Source: Burkholderia anthina (GTDB lineage: Bacteria; Pseudomonadota; Gammaproteobacteria; Burkholderiales; Burkholderiaceae). Taken from it: a stretch of 64,000 nucleotides of DNA. Of this stretch, positions 43,585-52,552 are shown piece after piece. The notes under the pieces are model-generated. The model saw nothing but the letters and a program-made list of their open reading frames with translations, was not told where the DNA came from and searched no databases. Position 1 is the first letter of the stretch; each line of letters opens with the position of its first letter. The stretch is taken from assembly GCF_902498995.1 (NCBI RefSeq), contig NZ_CABVLY010000020.1, forward strand, positions 1-64,000. The letters are read 5' to 3'. The position numbers and the translations under genes were made by a program.

Positions 43585-44979
43585 ATGATCTCCCAATCCA
43601 TCTTCAAGGCATATGACATTCGCGGTGTGGTCGGCAAGACGCTCGACGCCGACACGGCGCGCGGGATCGGCCGGGCCTTCGGCAGCGAAGTGCGTGCCCA
43701 GGGCGGCGACGCGGTCGTCGTCGCGCGCGACGGCCGCCTGTCGGGGCCCGAGCTCGTCGGCGCACTCGCCGACGGCCTGCGTGCGGCCGGCGTCGACGTC
43801 GTCGACGTCGGCATGGTGCCCACGCCGGTCGGCTATTTCGCGGCGAGCGTGCCGCTCGCGCTGAAGGATGGCGAGCGCCGCGTCGATTCGTGCATCGTCG
43901 TCACGGGCAGCCACAACCCGCCCGACTACAACGGCTTCAAGATGGTGCTGCGCGGCGCGGCAATCTACGGCGAGCAGATCCAGGCGCTGTACCGCCGCAT
44001 CGTCGACGCGCGCTTCGAGACGGGCAGCGGCTCGTACGAAGCGTTCGACGTCGCCGACCAGTACCTCGAGCGCATCGTCGGCGACGTGAAGCTCGCGCGC
44101 CCGATCAAGCTCGTCGTCGACGCCGGCAACGGCGTCGCGGGCCCGCTCGCCACGCGCCTGTTCAAGGCGCTGGGCTGCACGCTCGTCGAGCGCTTCACCG
44201 ACATCGACGGCACGTTCCCGAACCACCACCCCGATCCCGCCCATCCGGAAAACCTGCAGGACGTGATCCAGGCGCTGAAGGACACCGACGCCGAGCTCGG
44301 CTTCGCGTTCGACGGCGACGGCGACCGCCTGGGCGTCGTCACGAAGGACGGCCAGATCATCTATCCGGATCGTCAACTGATGCTGTTCGCCGAGGAAGTG
44401 CTGTCGCGCAACCCGGGCGCGCAGATCATCTACGACGTGAAGTGCACGCGCAATCTCGCGAAATGGGTGAAGGCGAAGGGCGGCGAGCCGCTGATGTGGA
44501 AGACGGGCCACTCGCTGGTGAAGGCGAAGCTGCGCGAGACGGGGGCGCCGCTCGCGGGCGAGATGAGCGGCCACGTGTTCTTCAAGGATCGCTGGTACGG
44601 CTTCGACGACGGCCTCTACACGGGCGCGCGCCTGCTGGAGATCCTCACGAAGACGGCCGATCCGAGCGCGCTGCTCAACGGGCTGCCGGATGCGATGAGC
44701 ACGCCCGAACTGCAGCTGTGGCTCGACGAAGGCGAGAACTTCCGCCTGATCGAGAAACTGCAGAAGGAAGCGAAGTTCGACGGCGCCGACGAAGTCGTGA
44801 CGATCGACGGGCTGCGTGTCGAGTATCCGGACGGCTTCGGCCTCGCGCGTTCGTCGAACACGACGCCGGTGGTCGTGATGCGTTTCGAAGCGGAGACGCG
44901 CGAAGGGCTCGAGCGCATCCAGGCGGACTTCCGCCGCGTGCTGACGGCCGCGAAGCCGGACGTCAAGCTGCCGTTCTGA
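43585..44979 (+). CDS. manB: Phosphomannomutase/phosphoglucomutase
   Basis: A 464-residue alpha-D-phosphohexomutase (AlgC/ManB type). The phosphoserine loop VTGSHNPPDYNGFKM, the metal loop FDGDGDRLGVV and a sugar-binding GEMSGHVFF are intact. It interconverts mannose-6-phosphate/mannose-1-phosphate and the glucose forms, supplying both ManC and RmlA. The ATG at 43585 has GAGAGAG upstream; a further in-frame ATG lies at 43501 but would add 28 untypical residues. An intrinsic terminator follows. Confidence 0.94.
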   Translation: MISQSIFKAYDIRGVVGKTLDADTARGIGRAFGSEVRAQGGDAVVVARDGRLSGPELVGALADGLRAAGVDVVDVGMVPTPVGYFAASVPLALKDGERRVDSCIVVTGSHNPPDYNGFKMVLRGAAIYGEQIQALYRRIVDARFETGSGSYEAFDVADQYLERIVGDVKLARPIKLVVDAGNGVAGPLATRLFKALGCTLVERFTDIDGTFPNHHPDPAHPENLQDVIQALKDTDAELGFAFDGDGDRLGVVTKDGQIIYPDRQLMLFAEEVLSRNPGAQIIYDVKCTRNLAKWVKAKGGEPLMWKTGHSLVKAKLRETGAPLAGEMSGHVFFKDRWYGFDDGLYTGARLLEILTKTADPSALLNGLPDAMSTPELQLWLDEGENFRLIEKLQKEAKFDGADEVVTIDGLRVEYPDGFGLARSSNTTPVVVMRFEAETREGLERIQADFRRVLTAAKPDVKLPF

Positions 44980-45053
44980 GTGCGCGCGGCCTGCGGGCCG
45001 CGGCTGGCGCGACGCCCGGGCCGACGGCCGGGCGATTCGTCGCGCCATTCCCG

Positions 45054-45090
45054 AAAAAGCGGCGCGCGCGTACTGCGTGCGCCGCTTTTT
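45054..45090 (+). terminator. Intrinsic terminator after manB
   Basis: AAAAAGCGGCGC and GCGCCGCTTTTT form a long stem around a short loop, with a T run at the end. Another hairpin (45014-45033, GCCCGG with CCGGGC) precedes it. Confidence 0.85.
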
Positions 45091-45137
45091 GTCTGTGTGG
45101 TTCACCGGGCGCGATAAAATCGCGTCTTTATGCCTGT

Positions 45138-45162
45138 CGCCGGCTGTCCGCCGGCGTTTTTT
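45138..45162 (+). terminator. Terminator-like hairpin directly before waaC
   Basis: A 7-bp stem CGCCGGC/GCCGGCG (45138-45144 with 45150-45156), loop TGTCC, then six T (45157-45162). It ends four bases before the GTG start of waaC and follows a TAAAAT at 45115-45120, so transcripts of waaC from that point would have to read through it. Confidence 0.6.
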
Positions 45163-45166
45163 CAGC

Positions 45167-46162
45167 GTGCAAAAGATCCTGATCGTGCGCGTGTCGTCGC
45201 TGGGCGACGTCGTGCACAACATGCCGGTGATCGCCGATATCCGGCGACGCCACCCCGACGCGCAGATCGACTGGCTCGTCGAGGAGAGTTTCGTCGACCT
45301 CGTGCGGCTCGTCGACGGCGTGCGTGAAGTGCTGCCGTTCTCGCTGCGTCGCTGGCGCAAGAAGCCGTTGTCGGGCGCGACGTGGCGCGAGATCCGCGCG
45401 TTCCGCAAGCGCCTCGCGGCCGAGCAGTACGACCTCGTGATCGATTGCCAGGGCCTCATCAAGACGGCCTGGGTCGCGAGCTGGGCGCACGGCCCGCTCG
45501 CCGGCCTCGGCAACCGCACCGACGGCGCGGGCTACGAGTGGCCCGTGCGCTTCTTCTATCGCAAGCGCGTGCCGATCGCGCCGCGCACGCACGTGGTCGA
45601 GCGTTCGCGCGAGCTCGTCGCGGCCGCGCTGGGCGACCCGGCGCCGACGCCGGCCGACCCGGTCGACTTCGGCCTCGACACGCGTGCGGCCGCGCTCGCG
45701 GTCGCGGCGCTCGGGCTGAACCTGCCGGTGCCGTACGTGGTGTTCGTGCACGCGACGTCGCGCGCCGACAAGCAATGGCCGGACGCCGCGTGGATCGAGC
45801 TCGGCCAGGCGCTCGTGCGGCGCGGCGCGTCGCTCGTGCTGCCGTGGGGCAACGACGCGGAGCGCGCGACCAGCGAGCGGCTCGCTCAGGCGTTCGGCGA
45901 GGCGGCGATCGTGCCGCCGAAGCTGTCGCTGCCGGCCGTGGTCGGGCTGATCGACGGTGCGGCCGCGACGGTGGGGGTTGATACAGGTCTGGTTCATATC
46001 GCGGCCGCGCTGAAGCGTCCGACGGTCGAACTGTACAATTTCTCGACGGCCTGGCGTACCGGCGGCTACTGGTCGCCGAACGTCGTCAATCTCGGCACGG
46101 CGGGGCAGCCGCCGTCGATCGCGCAGGTGAAGGCGGCGCTCGCGGGCTTCGGCCTGCTGTAA
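45167..46162 (+). CDS. waaC: LPS heptosyltransferase I
   Basis: A 331-residue family-9 glycosyltransferase that adds the first L,D-heptose to Kdo in the inner core. The start KILIVRVSSLGDVVHNMPV and the C-terminal VDTGLVHIAAAL are diagnostic. GTG at 45167 is chosen because homologues begin at this point; an ATG at 45077 would add 30 residues inside the terminator region. There is no good ribosome binding site. The hairpin just upstream makes the start region unusual. Confidence 0.93.
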   Translation: MQKILIVRVSSLGDVVHNMPVIADIRRRHPDAQIDWLVEESFVDLVRLVDGVREVLPFSLRRWRKKPLSGATWREIRAFRKRLAAEQYDLVIDCQGLIKTAWVASWAHGPLAGLGNRTDGAGYEWPVRFFYRKRVPIAPRTHVVERSRELVAAALGDPAPTPADPVDFGLDTRAAALAVAALGLNLPVPYVVFVHATSRADKQWPDAAWIELGQALVRRGASLVLPWGNDAERATSERLAQAFGEAAIVPPKLSLPAVVGLIDGAAATVGVDTGLVHIAAALKRPTVELYNFSTAWRTGGYWSPNVVNLGTAGQPPSIAQVKAALAGFGLL

Positions 46163-46205
46163 TGCCCGTCATGCCTGCCTTGTCTGTCACGCACGCGAAT
46201 CGACC

Positions 46206-47090
46206 ATGAGCGAATCCCAGATCATCGAAGTCCCGTCCGCCGACTGGAGCGGACACAACCTGTCGGCGCCGCGCGAGCAGTTGCTGGCCGCGGTCGAGGA
46301 AGGCAAGGTGCTGTATTTCCCGCACCTGCGCTTCGCGATCGAAGGCGGCGAGGAAGCGCTGCTCGATCCGGTGCTCGCCGATCCGAAACGCAAGAACATC
46401 AGCCTCGCGCCGAACGGCGGCGCGCTCGCCGGCGTGCTCGGCGACAGCGTCACGCAGTCGGCCGTGCGCGCGCTCGTCGCGCGTTTCCAGCATCAGGCGG
46501 GCACGCTCGTCGACGGCCTCTTTCCCGAATACCGCGGCAAGCTGCGCGTCGCGCCGACGAGCCTGCGGCTGATGCAGGTCGAGACGCGCCAGACGTCCTG
46601 GCGCAAGGACGACAGCCGGCTGCACGTCGACGCGTTCCCGTCGCGGCCGAACTACGGCGAGCGGATCCTGCGCGTGTTCACCAACGTGAACCCGGCCGGC
46701 CAGCCGCGCGTGTGGCGCGTCGGCGAACCGTTCGAGGACGTCGCGAAGCGCTTCCTGCCGAAGATCCGGCCGCAGTTGCCGGGCGCGGCGTGGCTGCTGA
46801 ACCTGCTGCACGTGACGAAGTCGCCGCGCAGCGCATACGACCACCTGATGCTGAACCTGCACGACGGGATGAAGGCCGATCTCGACTACCAGAAAACCTG
46901 CCCGCAGCAGACGATGCCGTTTCCGCCGGGCAGCGTGTGGATATGTTTCTCGGATCAGACTTCGCACGCTGTGATGTCCGGCCAGTTCATGCTCGAGCAA
47001 ACCTTCTTCCTGCCGGTCGACGCGATGGTGCGCCGCGAATGCGCACCGCTCGGCATTCTCGAACGCCTGCAGGGCAGGGCGCTGGTTTGA
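46206..47090 (+). CDS. kdoO: Kdo 3-hydroxylase (Fe(II)/2-oxoglutarate-type)
   Basis: A 294-residue protein of the Kdo_hydroxy family. The metal triad is readable as H140-V-D142 and H254 (SDQTSHAVMSG). KdoO hydroxylates Kdo in lipid A precursors to give Ko, a known trait of Burkholderia LPS. Its place between waaC and waaA supports the role. It lies 43 bases after waaC and 34 before waaA. The protein has no signal peptide, fitting a cytoplasmic reaction. Confidence 0.9.
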   Translation: MSESQIIEVPSADWSGHNLSAPREQLLAAVEEGKVLYFPHLRFAIEGGEEALLDPVLADPKRKNISLAPNGGALAGVLGDSVTQSAVRALVARFQHQAGTLVDGLFPEYRGKLRVAPTSLRLMQVETRQTSWRKDDSRLHVDAFPSRPNYGERILRVFTNVNPAGQPRVWRVGEPFEDVAKRFLPKIRPQLPGAAWLLNLLHVTKSPRSAYDHLMLNLHDGMKADLDYQKTCPQQTMPFPPGSVWICFSDQTSHAVMSGQFMLEQTFFLPVDAMVRRECAPLGILERLQGRALV

Positions 47091-47124
47091 GCGCGCACCG
47101 CATTCGCCGCGCCGGAGCCCGCGC

Positions 47125-48480
47125 ATGCTGAGGGCGATCTATCGCGCGCTGTGGTGGCTCGTCGCGCCGGTCGCCGTCATCCGGCTTTTCGTACGTTCGC
47201 GCAAGGAGCGCGGCTATCGCGAGCATGTCGGCGAGCGCTTCGGCCACGTCGCGGGCCGCTCGCCGGACGATCGCGCGCCGCTGGTGTGGGTGCATGCGGT
47301 GTCGGTCGGCGAGACGCGCGCCGCGCAGCCGCTGATCGATGCGCTGATGCGCGCGCGTCCCGATGCACGCATCCTGCTCACGCACATGACGCCGAGCGGG
47401 CGCGCCACCGGCGAACAGATCTTCGGCGGTCGCGTGCTGCGCTGCTACCTGCCGTACGACATGCCCGGCGCGGTGCGGCGTTTCCTGCGCGCGTGGCGGC
47501 CGACGCTCGGCCTCGTGATGGAAACCGAGGTATGGCCGACGCTGATCGACGAGTGCCGCCGCGCGGACGTGCCGCTCGTGCTGACCAATGCGCGGATGTC
47601 CGCGCGTTCGTTCCGGCGCGCGGCGAAGTTCGGCACGGCGGCGCGCGACGTGTTCGGCGGTTTCGCGCGCGTGCTCGCGCAGAGCCCGGCCGACGCGGAG
47701 CGGCTGTCGTCGCTCGGCGCGCGCAACGTGACGGTGCTCGGCAACCTGAAGTTCGACATGACGACGCCGCCGGAGCTGGCGGCGCGCGGCCACGCGTGGC
47801 GCGATGCGATCGGCGCGCGGCCCGTGTGGGTCGCGGCCAGCACGCGCGAGAACGAGGAAGCGCTGGTGCTGCAGGCGTTCGCCGCGATGCGTACGCCCGG
47901 CGCGTTGCTGATTCTGGTGCCGCGTCATCCGCAGCGTTTCGCCGAAGTCGAGGCGCTGGTCGAGCGCGGCGGGCTCAAGTGCGTGCGGCGCTCCGCGTGG
48001 GCCGCCGATGCGGCCGCGCTTGCCGCCGGCCGCCCGGCGGCCGAACCGCTGCCGGCCGACGTGACGGTGCTGCTCGGCGATTCGATGGGCGAGCTCGGCG
48101 CGTACTACGCGGCGGCCGACATCGCGTTCATCGGCGGCAGCCTGCTGCCGCTCGGCGGGCAGAACCTGATCGAAGCGTGCGCGGTCGGCGTGCCGGTGTT
48201 GATCGGGCCGCACATGTTCAACTTCACGCAGGCGAGCGCCGATGCGGTCGCGGCCGGCGCGGCGATGCAGGTCGCAGATCCGCTCGATCTCGCGCACGTG
48301 CTCGACGCGCTGTTTGCCGACCATGCGCGACGCATCGCGATGGGCGCGGCCGGCGCGGCGTTCGCGTCGCGCCATCGCGGCGCGACGGCGCGTTCGGTCG
48401 ACGTGCTCGCGGCGCTGCTGCCGCCGGTCGAGCGCGGCGCGCGCGTGACAGATGGCGCGCAGGACGCGTCCGACGACTAG
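47125..48480 (+). CDS. waaA: Kdo transferase
   Basis: A 451-residue family-30 glycosyltransferase that transfers Kdo from CMP-Kdo to lipid IVA. It has an N-terminal membrane anchor (WWLVAPVAVIRLF), WVHAVSVGE with the catalytic Glu, METEVWPTLI, and a C-terminal GGSLLPLGGQNLIEA. It is longer than the E. coli enzyme by about 25 residues at the C-terminus, ending in a charged tail. It is the last gene of the core block and is convergent with ureG. Confidence 0.95.
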   Translation: MLRAIYRALWWLVAPVAVIRLFVRSRKERGYREHVGERFGHVAGRSPDDRAPLVWVHAVSVGETRAAQPLIDALMRARPDARILLTHMTPSGRATGEQIFGGRVLRCYLPYDMPGAVRRFLRAWRPTLGLVMETEVWPTLIDECRRADVPLVLTNARMSARSFRRAAKFGTAARDVFGGFARVLAQSPADAERLSSLGARNVTVLGNLKFDMTTPPELAARGHAWRDAIGARPVWVAASTRENEEALVLQAFAAMRTPGALLILVPRHPQRFAEVEALVERGGLKCVRRSAWAADAAALAAGRPAAEPLPADVTVLLGDSMGELGAYYAAADIAFIGGSLLPLGGQNLIEACAVGVPVLIGPHMFNFTQASADAVAAGAAMQVADPLDLAHVLDALFADHARRIAMGAAGAAFASRHRGATARSVDVLAALLPPVERGARVTDGAQDASDD

Positions 48481-48485
48481 ACGCA

Positions 48486-48533
48486 GGCGGCGCAATGCCG
48501 CCGGAGCAGGCGAGGCGGCCGCGTGTGCCGCCT
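48486..48533. terminator. Twin hairpins between waaA and ureG
   Basis: Two stems lie in the 59-base convergent gap: GGCGGC/GCCGCC (48486-48502) and AGGCGGC/GCCGCCT (48513-48533). Neither has a T run, so termination is possible but not assured. Confidence 0.35.
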
Positions 48534-48539
48534 TGCCGC

Positions 48540-49187
48540 TCAGACCGTCAGCAATCCCTTCCTTTCGATGAACGCGACGACGTCCGCGACGCCGTCGAGC
48601 GCCTTCAGGTTCGTCATCACGTAAGGGCGCTCGCCGCGCATCTTCTTCGTGTCGGACGCCATCACGTCGAGGTTCGCGCCGACGAGCGGCGCGAGGTCGG
48701 TCTTGTTGATCACGAGCAGGTCGGACTTCGTGATGCCGGGGCCGCCCTTGCGCGGAATCTTCTCGCCGCCCGCGACGTCGATCACGTAGATCGTCAGGTC
48801 CGACAGCTCGGGGCTGAAGGTCGCCGCGAGATTGTCGCCGCCCGATTCGATGAACACGATGTCGGCATCGGGAAAGCGCGACAGCATCCGGTCGACGGCT
48901 TCGAGATTGATCGACGCATCCTCGCGGATCGCCGTGTGCGGGCAGCCGCCCGTCTCGACGCCCATGATGCGCGCCTCGGGCAGCGCACCCGCGACCGTCA
49001 GCAGGCGCTGGTCTTCCTTCGTATAGATGTCGTTCGTGATCGCGACGAGGTCGTACCGCTCGCGCATCGCCTTGCACAGCATTTCGAGCAGCGTGGTCTT
49101 GCCGGAGCCGACCGGGCCGCCGATGCCGACGCGCAGCGGCGGCAGTTTCTTGGTGCGGCGGGCGGAGGAGGGAGCGAATGCGTTCAT
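48540..49187 (-). CDS. ureG: Urease accessory GTPase
   Basis: A 215-residue SIMIBI-class GTPase that powers nickel insertion into urease. The P-loop GPVGSGKTTLLE, the GVETGGCPH metal site, ESGGDN and the NKTD base-specificity motif are all present. It lacks the N-terminal His cluster found in some UreG. Start ATG at 49187. It is the last gene of the urease operon, 14 bases after ureF. Confidence 0.97.
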   Translation of the reverse strand: MNAFAPSSARRTKKLPPLRVGIGGPVGSGKTTLLEMLCKAMRERYDLVAITNDIYTKEDQRLLTVAGALPEARIMGVETGGCPHTAIREDASINLEAVDRMLSRFPDADIVFIESGGDNLAATFSPELSDLTIYVIDVAGGEKIPRKGGPGITKSDLLVINKTDLAPLVGANLDVMASDTKKMRGERPYVMTNLKALDGVADVVAFIERKGLLTV

Positions 49188-49201
49188 GGCGGGTATCGGA
49201 T

Positions 49202-49882
49202 TCAGGAGCGGAACAACCGCGAATACTGGGTTTCGTGTCGCGCGGACAGGATGCCGAGCTGCGGCGCAAAGGTGTTGATCGCGTCGGGCGGCGTGGCGAG
49301 CGCGCGGCGCACGGCCGCGTCGATCGTGCCGCGCAGCGCGACGATGATGCGCTGGCCCGCGAGCTGGCCGAGCGGCACAGCCTTCAGCGCGGCCGACGTC
49401 TGGTTTTCGACCCAGCCGAACGCGTACGCGGCGAGCGTCGCGTCGGCGCCGGCGTCGTGCGCGGCGGCTGCATAGGCGAATGCGGTCGGCAGCGCGATCG
49501 GCGACAGCGACGCGAGCGTCGCGCGGCGCGCGGCATCGCCCCATTCGAGCGACGCGCAGAGCTGCGCGAGCGACCAGCCCATCTGTTCGGTCTCGCGGCG
49601 CAGCTCGGCCGATTCGCGGCTCGCGACGAACCACGCGTTCTCGCGTGCCAGCGCATCGGCGTCGTGCGCGTGCCAGCGTGCGAGCTGGTGCGCGAGGAAC
49701 GGCAGCTCCCCGTGCGCGAGCACGTCGGTCAGCCCGCTCGCGATCCAGTCGCGCGCGGAGTCGGCATCGCGGATCAGGTTCGCGTCGAGCGCGGCTTCGA
49801 GTCCCTGCGAATAGCTGAACGCGCCGATCGGCAACGCGGGCGACGCGAGATGCAGCAGCGCGACGAGCTCAGTGGTGGTCAT
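49202..49882 (-). CDS. ureF: Urease accessory protein UreF
   Basis: A 226-residue all-helical protein that joins UreD and UreG in the nickel-insertion complex. LLHLASPALPIGAFSYSQGLE is the family signature. ATG at 49882 is chosen; it overlaps the ureE stop by 14 bases, and the open frame upstream reads through the ureE repeat in a meaningless Thr/Ile run. Confidence 0.95.
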   Translation of the reverse strand: MTTTELVALLHLASPALPIGAFSYSQGLEAALDANLIRDADSARDWIASGLTDVLAHGELPFLAHQLARWHAHDADALARENAWFVASRESAELRRETEQMGWSLAQLCASLEWGDAARRATLASLSPIALPTAFAYAAAAHDAGADATLAAYAFGWVENQTSAALKAVPLGQLAGQRIIVALRGTIDAAVRRALATPPDAINTFAPQLGILSARHETQYSRLFRS

Positions 49883-50483
49883 GGCCGTGGTGGCCGTGCG
49901 CGCAGCCCGGACCATGCTGATGATCGTGATCGTGATCGTGATCGTGATCGTGCGAGTGCGAGTGGTCGTGGTGCTCGCCGAATACCTGCTGCGCGAGCGC
50001 ATAGTCTTCGGCGAACGTCGCATCGTGCCCGTGCTTGTGACCGCCGCCGTACGCGCCGGCTTCCGGCTGGAACGGCGCGCGCGTCTCTTCGACCTGCGTG
50101 CCGAGCCGGCGCAGCATGTCCGCGAGCACCGGGTCGGCTTCGAGCTTCAGGTAACCGTCGCCGATCTCGACCGGCGTATGGCGGTTGCCGAGGTGGTACG
50201 CGGCGCGCATCAGCGTGAGCGGATCGGCCGCACGTACGCGCAGCACCGTTTCGGGGGCGGCGGCGACGCGCACGAGCGCGCCGTCGTCGGCGACCAGCAC
50301 GTCGCCGTCGCGCAGCACGGTGCCGCGCGGCAGCAGGACCGCGACGTCCTCGCCGGTGTCGAGCGTCGCCGCGAGGCGGCTCTTGCAGCGGGCGTCATAG
50401 GCGAGCGTGAGGGTCGGCGCGCGCGCGACGAGCGACGCGGCGAGCTTCACGTTCGGGGCAATGCGTTTGTCGAGGGTGCGCAT
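49869..50483 (-). CDS. ureE: Urease accessory nickel chaperone UreE
   Basis: A 204-residue metallochaperone. The N-terminal two thirds are the UreE peptide- and metal-binding domains (LTLAYDARCKSR, AYHLGNRH). The last 50 residues contain about 20 His in an HDHDHDHD-type tail that ends HHGHDHH, which should bind several nickel ions. It is longer than the Klebsiella protein by some 45 residues. Part of the tail is coded by a perfect hexamer repeat and may vary in length between strains. Confidence 0.95.
   Translation of the reverse strand: MRTLDKRIAPNVKLAASLVARAPTLTLAYDARCKSRLAATLDTGEDVAVLLPRGTVLRDGDVLVADDGALVRVAAAPETVLRVRAADPLTLMRAAYHLGNRHTPVEIGDGYLKLEADPVLADMLRRLGTQVEETRAPFQPEAGAYGGGHKHGHDATFAEDYALAQQVFGEHHDHSHSHDHDHDHDHDHQHGPGCAHGHHGHDHH
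49922..49951. repeat. Five tandem copies of a hexamer inside ureE
   Basis: GATCGT is repeated five times without change. On the minus strand it codes for alternating His and Asp. Changes in copy number keep the frame, so the repeat could tune tail length without killing the gene. Confidence 0.9.
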
Positions 50484-50500
50484 GGAACGAGAACCGGCAA

Positions 50501-52207
50501 TCAGAACAGGAAATAGCGCTGCGCCATCGGCAGCACCGACGCGGGCTCGCAGGTGAGCAACTGCCCGTCGGCGATCACGTCGTAGGTTTCGGGATCGACG
50601 CTGATCGACGGACGCCATGCGTTGTGGATCATGTCGGCCTTCGTCACGTTGCGGCAGTTGCGCACCGGCACGACGCGCTTCGCGAGCCCGTAGCGTTCGG
50701 CGATGCCCGCGTCGGCGGCCATTTGCGACACGAAGGTCAGCGACGTGCGCGCGAGCGCACCGCCGCGCGTGGCGAACATCTCGCGGTAGTGCACCGGCTG
50801 CGGCGTCGGGATCGACCCGTTCGGGTCGCCCATCTGCGCGACCGCGATCATCCCGCCCTTCAGGATCATCGACGGCTTGATCCCGAAGAACGCCGGCTCC
50901 CACAGCACGAGGTCGGCCCACTTGCCGGGTTCGATCGAGCCGACTTCGTGCGCGATCCCGTGCGTGATCGCCGGGTTGATCGTGTACTTCGCGACGTAGC
51001 GCTTCGCGCGGAAGTTGTCGTTGCGTGCGCCGTCCTCGGGCAGCGCGCCGCGCTGCACTTTCATCTTGTGCGCGGTCTGCCACGTGCGGATGATCACCTC
51101 GCCGACGCGGCCCATTGCCTGCGAGTCCGACGACAGCATCGACAGCGCGCCGAGGTCGTGCAGGATGTCCTCGGCCGCGATCGTCTCGCGGCGGATCCGC
51201 GATTCGGCGAACGCGAGATCCTCGGCGATCGACGGATCGAGGTGGTGGCACACCATCAGCATGTCGAGATGTTCCTCGAGCGTGTTGATCGTGTACGGAC
51301 GCGTCGGGTTGGTCGACGACGGCAGCACGTTCGCCTCGCCGCACACCTTCAGGATGTCGGGCGCATGGCCGCCGCCCGCGCCTTCGGTGTGATACGTGTG
51401 GATCGTGCGGCCCTTGAACGCGGCGACCGTCGATTCGACGAAGCCGGCTTCGTTCAGCGTGTCGGTGTGGATCGCGACCTGCGTGTCGGTGTCGTCGGCG
51501 ACCGACAGGCAGTTGTCGATCGCGGCGGGCGTCGTGCCCCAGTCCTCGTGCAGCTTCAGGCCGATCGCGCCGGCGGCGATCTGCTCGACGAGCGGCTGCG
51601 GCAGGCTCGCGTTGCCCTTGCCGAGAAAGCCGAGGTTGATCGGCCAGCCGTCGGCCGCCTGCAGCATCCGCTCCATGTGCCACGGGCCCGGCGTGCAGGT
51701 CGTTGCATTGGTGCCGGTGGCCGGCCCCGTGCCGCCGCCGAGCATCGTCGTGACGCCCGACGCGAGCGCCTCGTCGATCTGCTGCGGGCTGATGAAGTGG
51801 ATGTGGGTGTCGATGCCACCGGCGGTGACGATCAGACCTTCGCCGGCGATCACTTCCGTCGCCGCGCCGATCGCGATCGTCACGCCGGGCTGGATGTCGG
51901 GATTGCCGGCCTTGCCGATCGCGGCGATGCGGCCGTGCTTGATCGCGATGTCGGCCTTCACGATGCCCCAGTGATCGAGGATCACCGCGTTCGTGACGAC
52001 CGTGTCGGGCACGTCGGCGGCCACGCGCTGCGACTGGCCCATCCCGTCGCGGATCACCTTCCCGCCGCCGAACTTCACTTCCTCGCCGTAGATCGTGTAG
52101 TCGCGTTCGATCTCGATCAGCAGCTCGGTATCGGCGAGCCGGACGCGGTCGCCCGTCGTCGGCCCGAACATTTCCGCGTACGCGCGGCGGCTCAAGCGTA
52201 GTGTCAT
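50501..52207 (-). CDS. ureC: Urease alpha subunit
   Basis: The 568-residue catalytic subunit that splits urea into ammonia and carbamate. Nickel ligands are H135 and H137 (GIDTHIHFIS), H247, H273 and D361; K218 (GLKLHEDWG) is the carbamylated bridging Lys. The mobile flap cysteine is C320 in MVCHHLDPS. All are in place, so the enzyme should be active. Length is normal. It lies 17 bases before ureE and 26 after ureB. Confidence 0.98.
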   Translation of the reverse strand: MTLRLSRRAYAEMFGPTTGDRVRLADTELLIEIERDYTIYGEEVKFGGGKVIRDGMGQSQRVAADVPDTVVTNAVILDHWGIVKADIAIKHGRIAAIGKAGNPDIQPGVTIAIGAATEVIAGEGLIVTAGGIDTHIHFISPQQIDEALASGVTTMLGGGTGPATGTNATTCTPGPWHMERMLQAADGWPINLGFLGKGNASLPQPLVEQIAAGAIGLKLHEDWGTTPAAIDNCLSVADDTDTQVAIHTDTLNEAGFVESTVAAFKGRTIHTYHTEGAGGGHAPDILKVCGEANVLPSSTNPTRPYTINTLEEHLDMLMVCHHLDPSIAEDLAFAESRIRRETIAAEDILHDLGALSMLSSDSQAMGRVGEVIIRTWQTAHKMKVQRGALPEDGARNDNFRAKRYVAKYTINPAITHGIAHEVGSIEPGKWADLVLWEPAFFGIKPSMILKGGMIAVAQMGDPNGSIPTPQPVHYREMFATRGGALARTSLTFVSQMAADAGIAERYGLAKRVVPVRNCRNVTKADMIHNAWRPSISVDPETYDVIADGQLLTCEPASVLPMAQRYFLF

Positions 52208-52233
52208 GTTGCTGTTCCTGAAGAGCGGGGCGC

Positions 52234-52539
52234 TTACAGCGGCCCCATCACCTTGCCCTGAAAACCGTAGACGACGCGCTCGCCGGCCAGCGCGACGAGC
52301 TCGACGGTGCGCGTCTGGCCCGGCTCGAAGCGCACGGCCGTGCCGGCCGCGATGTTGAGCCGGAAGCCGCGCGCGGCCGCCCGGTCGAACGACAGCGCGT
52401 CGTTGACTTCGAAGAAGTGGTAATGCGAGCCGACCTGCACGGGGCGGTCGCCGGTGTTCGCGACGACGAGCGAGAGCGTGGCGCGGCCCGCGTTCAGTTC
52501 GTGTTCGCCGTCGTCGGTGAGGATTTCGCCGGGGATCAT
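52234..52539 (-). CDS. ureB: Urease beta subunit
   Basis: A 101-residue structural subunit. MIPGEI at the start, VGSHYHFFEVN and RFEPGQTRTVELV are typical. It is separate from ureA, as in most bacteria (they are fused in Helicobacter). The two genes are 13 bases apart. Confidence 0.97.
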   Translation of the reverse strand: MIPGEILTDDGEHELNAGRATLSLVVANTGDRPVQVGSHYHFFEVNDALSFDRAAARGFRLNIAAGTAVRFEPGQTRTVELVALAGERVVYGFQGKVMGPL

Positions 52540-52552
52540 GCGCGGGCCTCGG

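Noticed and set aside
49919..49955. Repeat run in ureE as a possible CRISPR-like array
   Set aside because: It is a 6-base coding tandem repeat without spacers.
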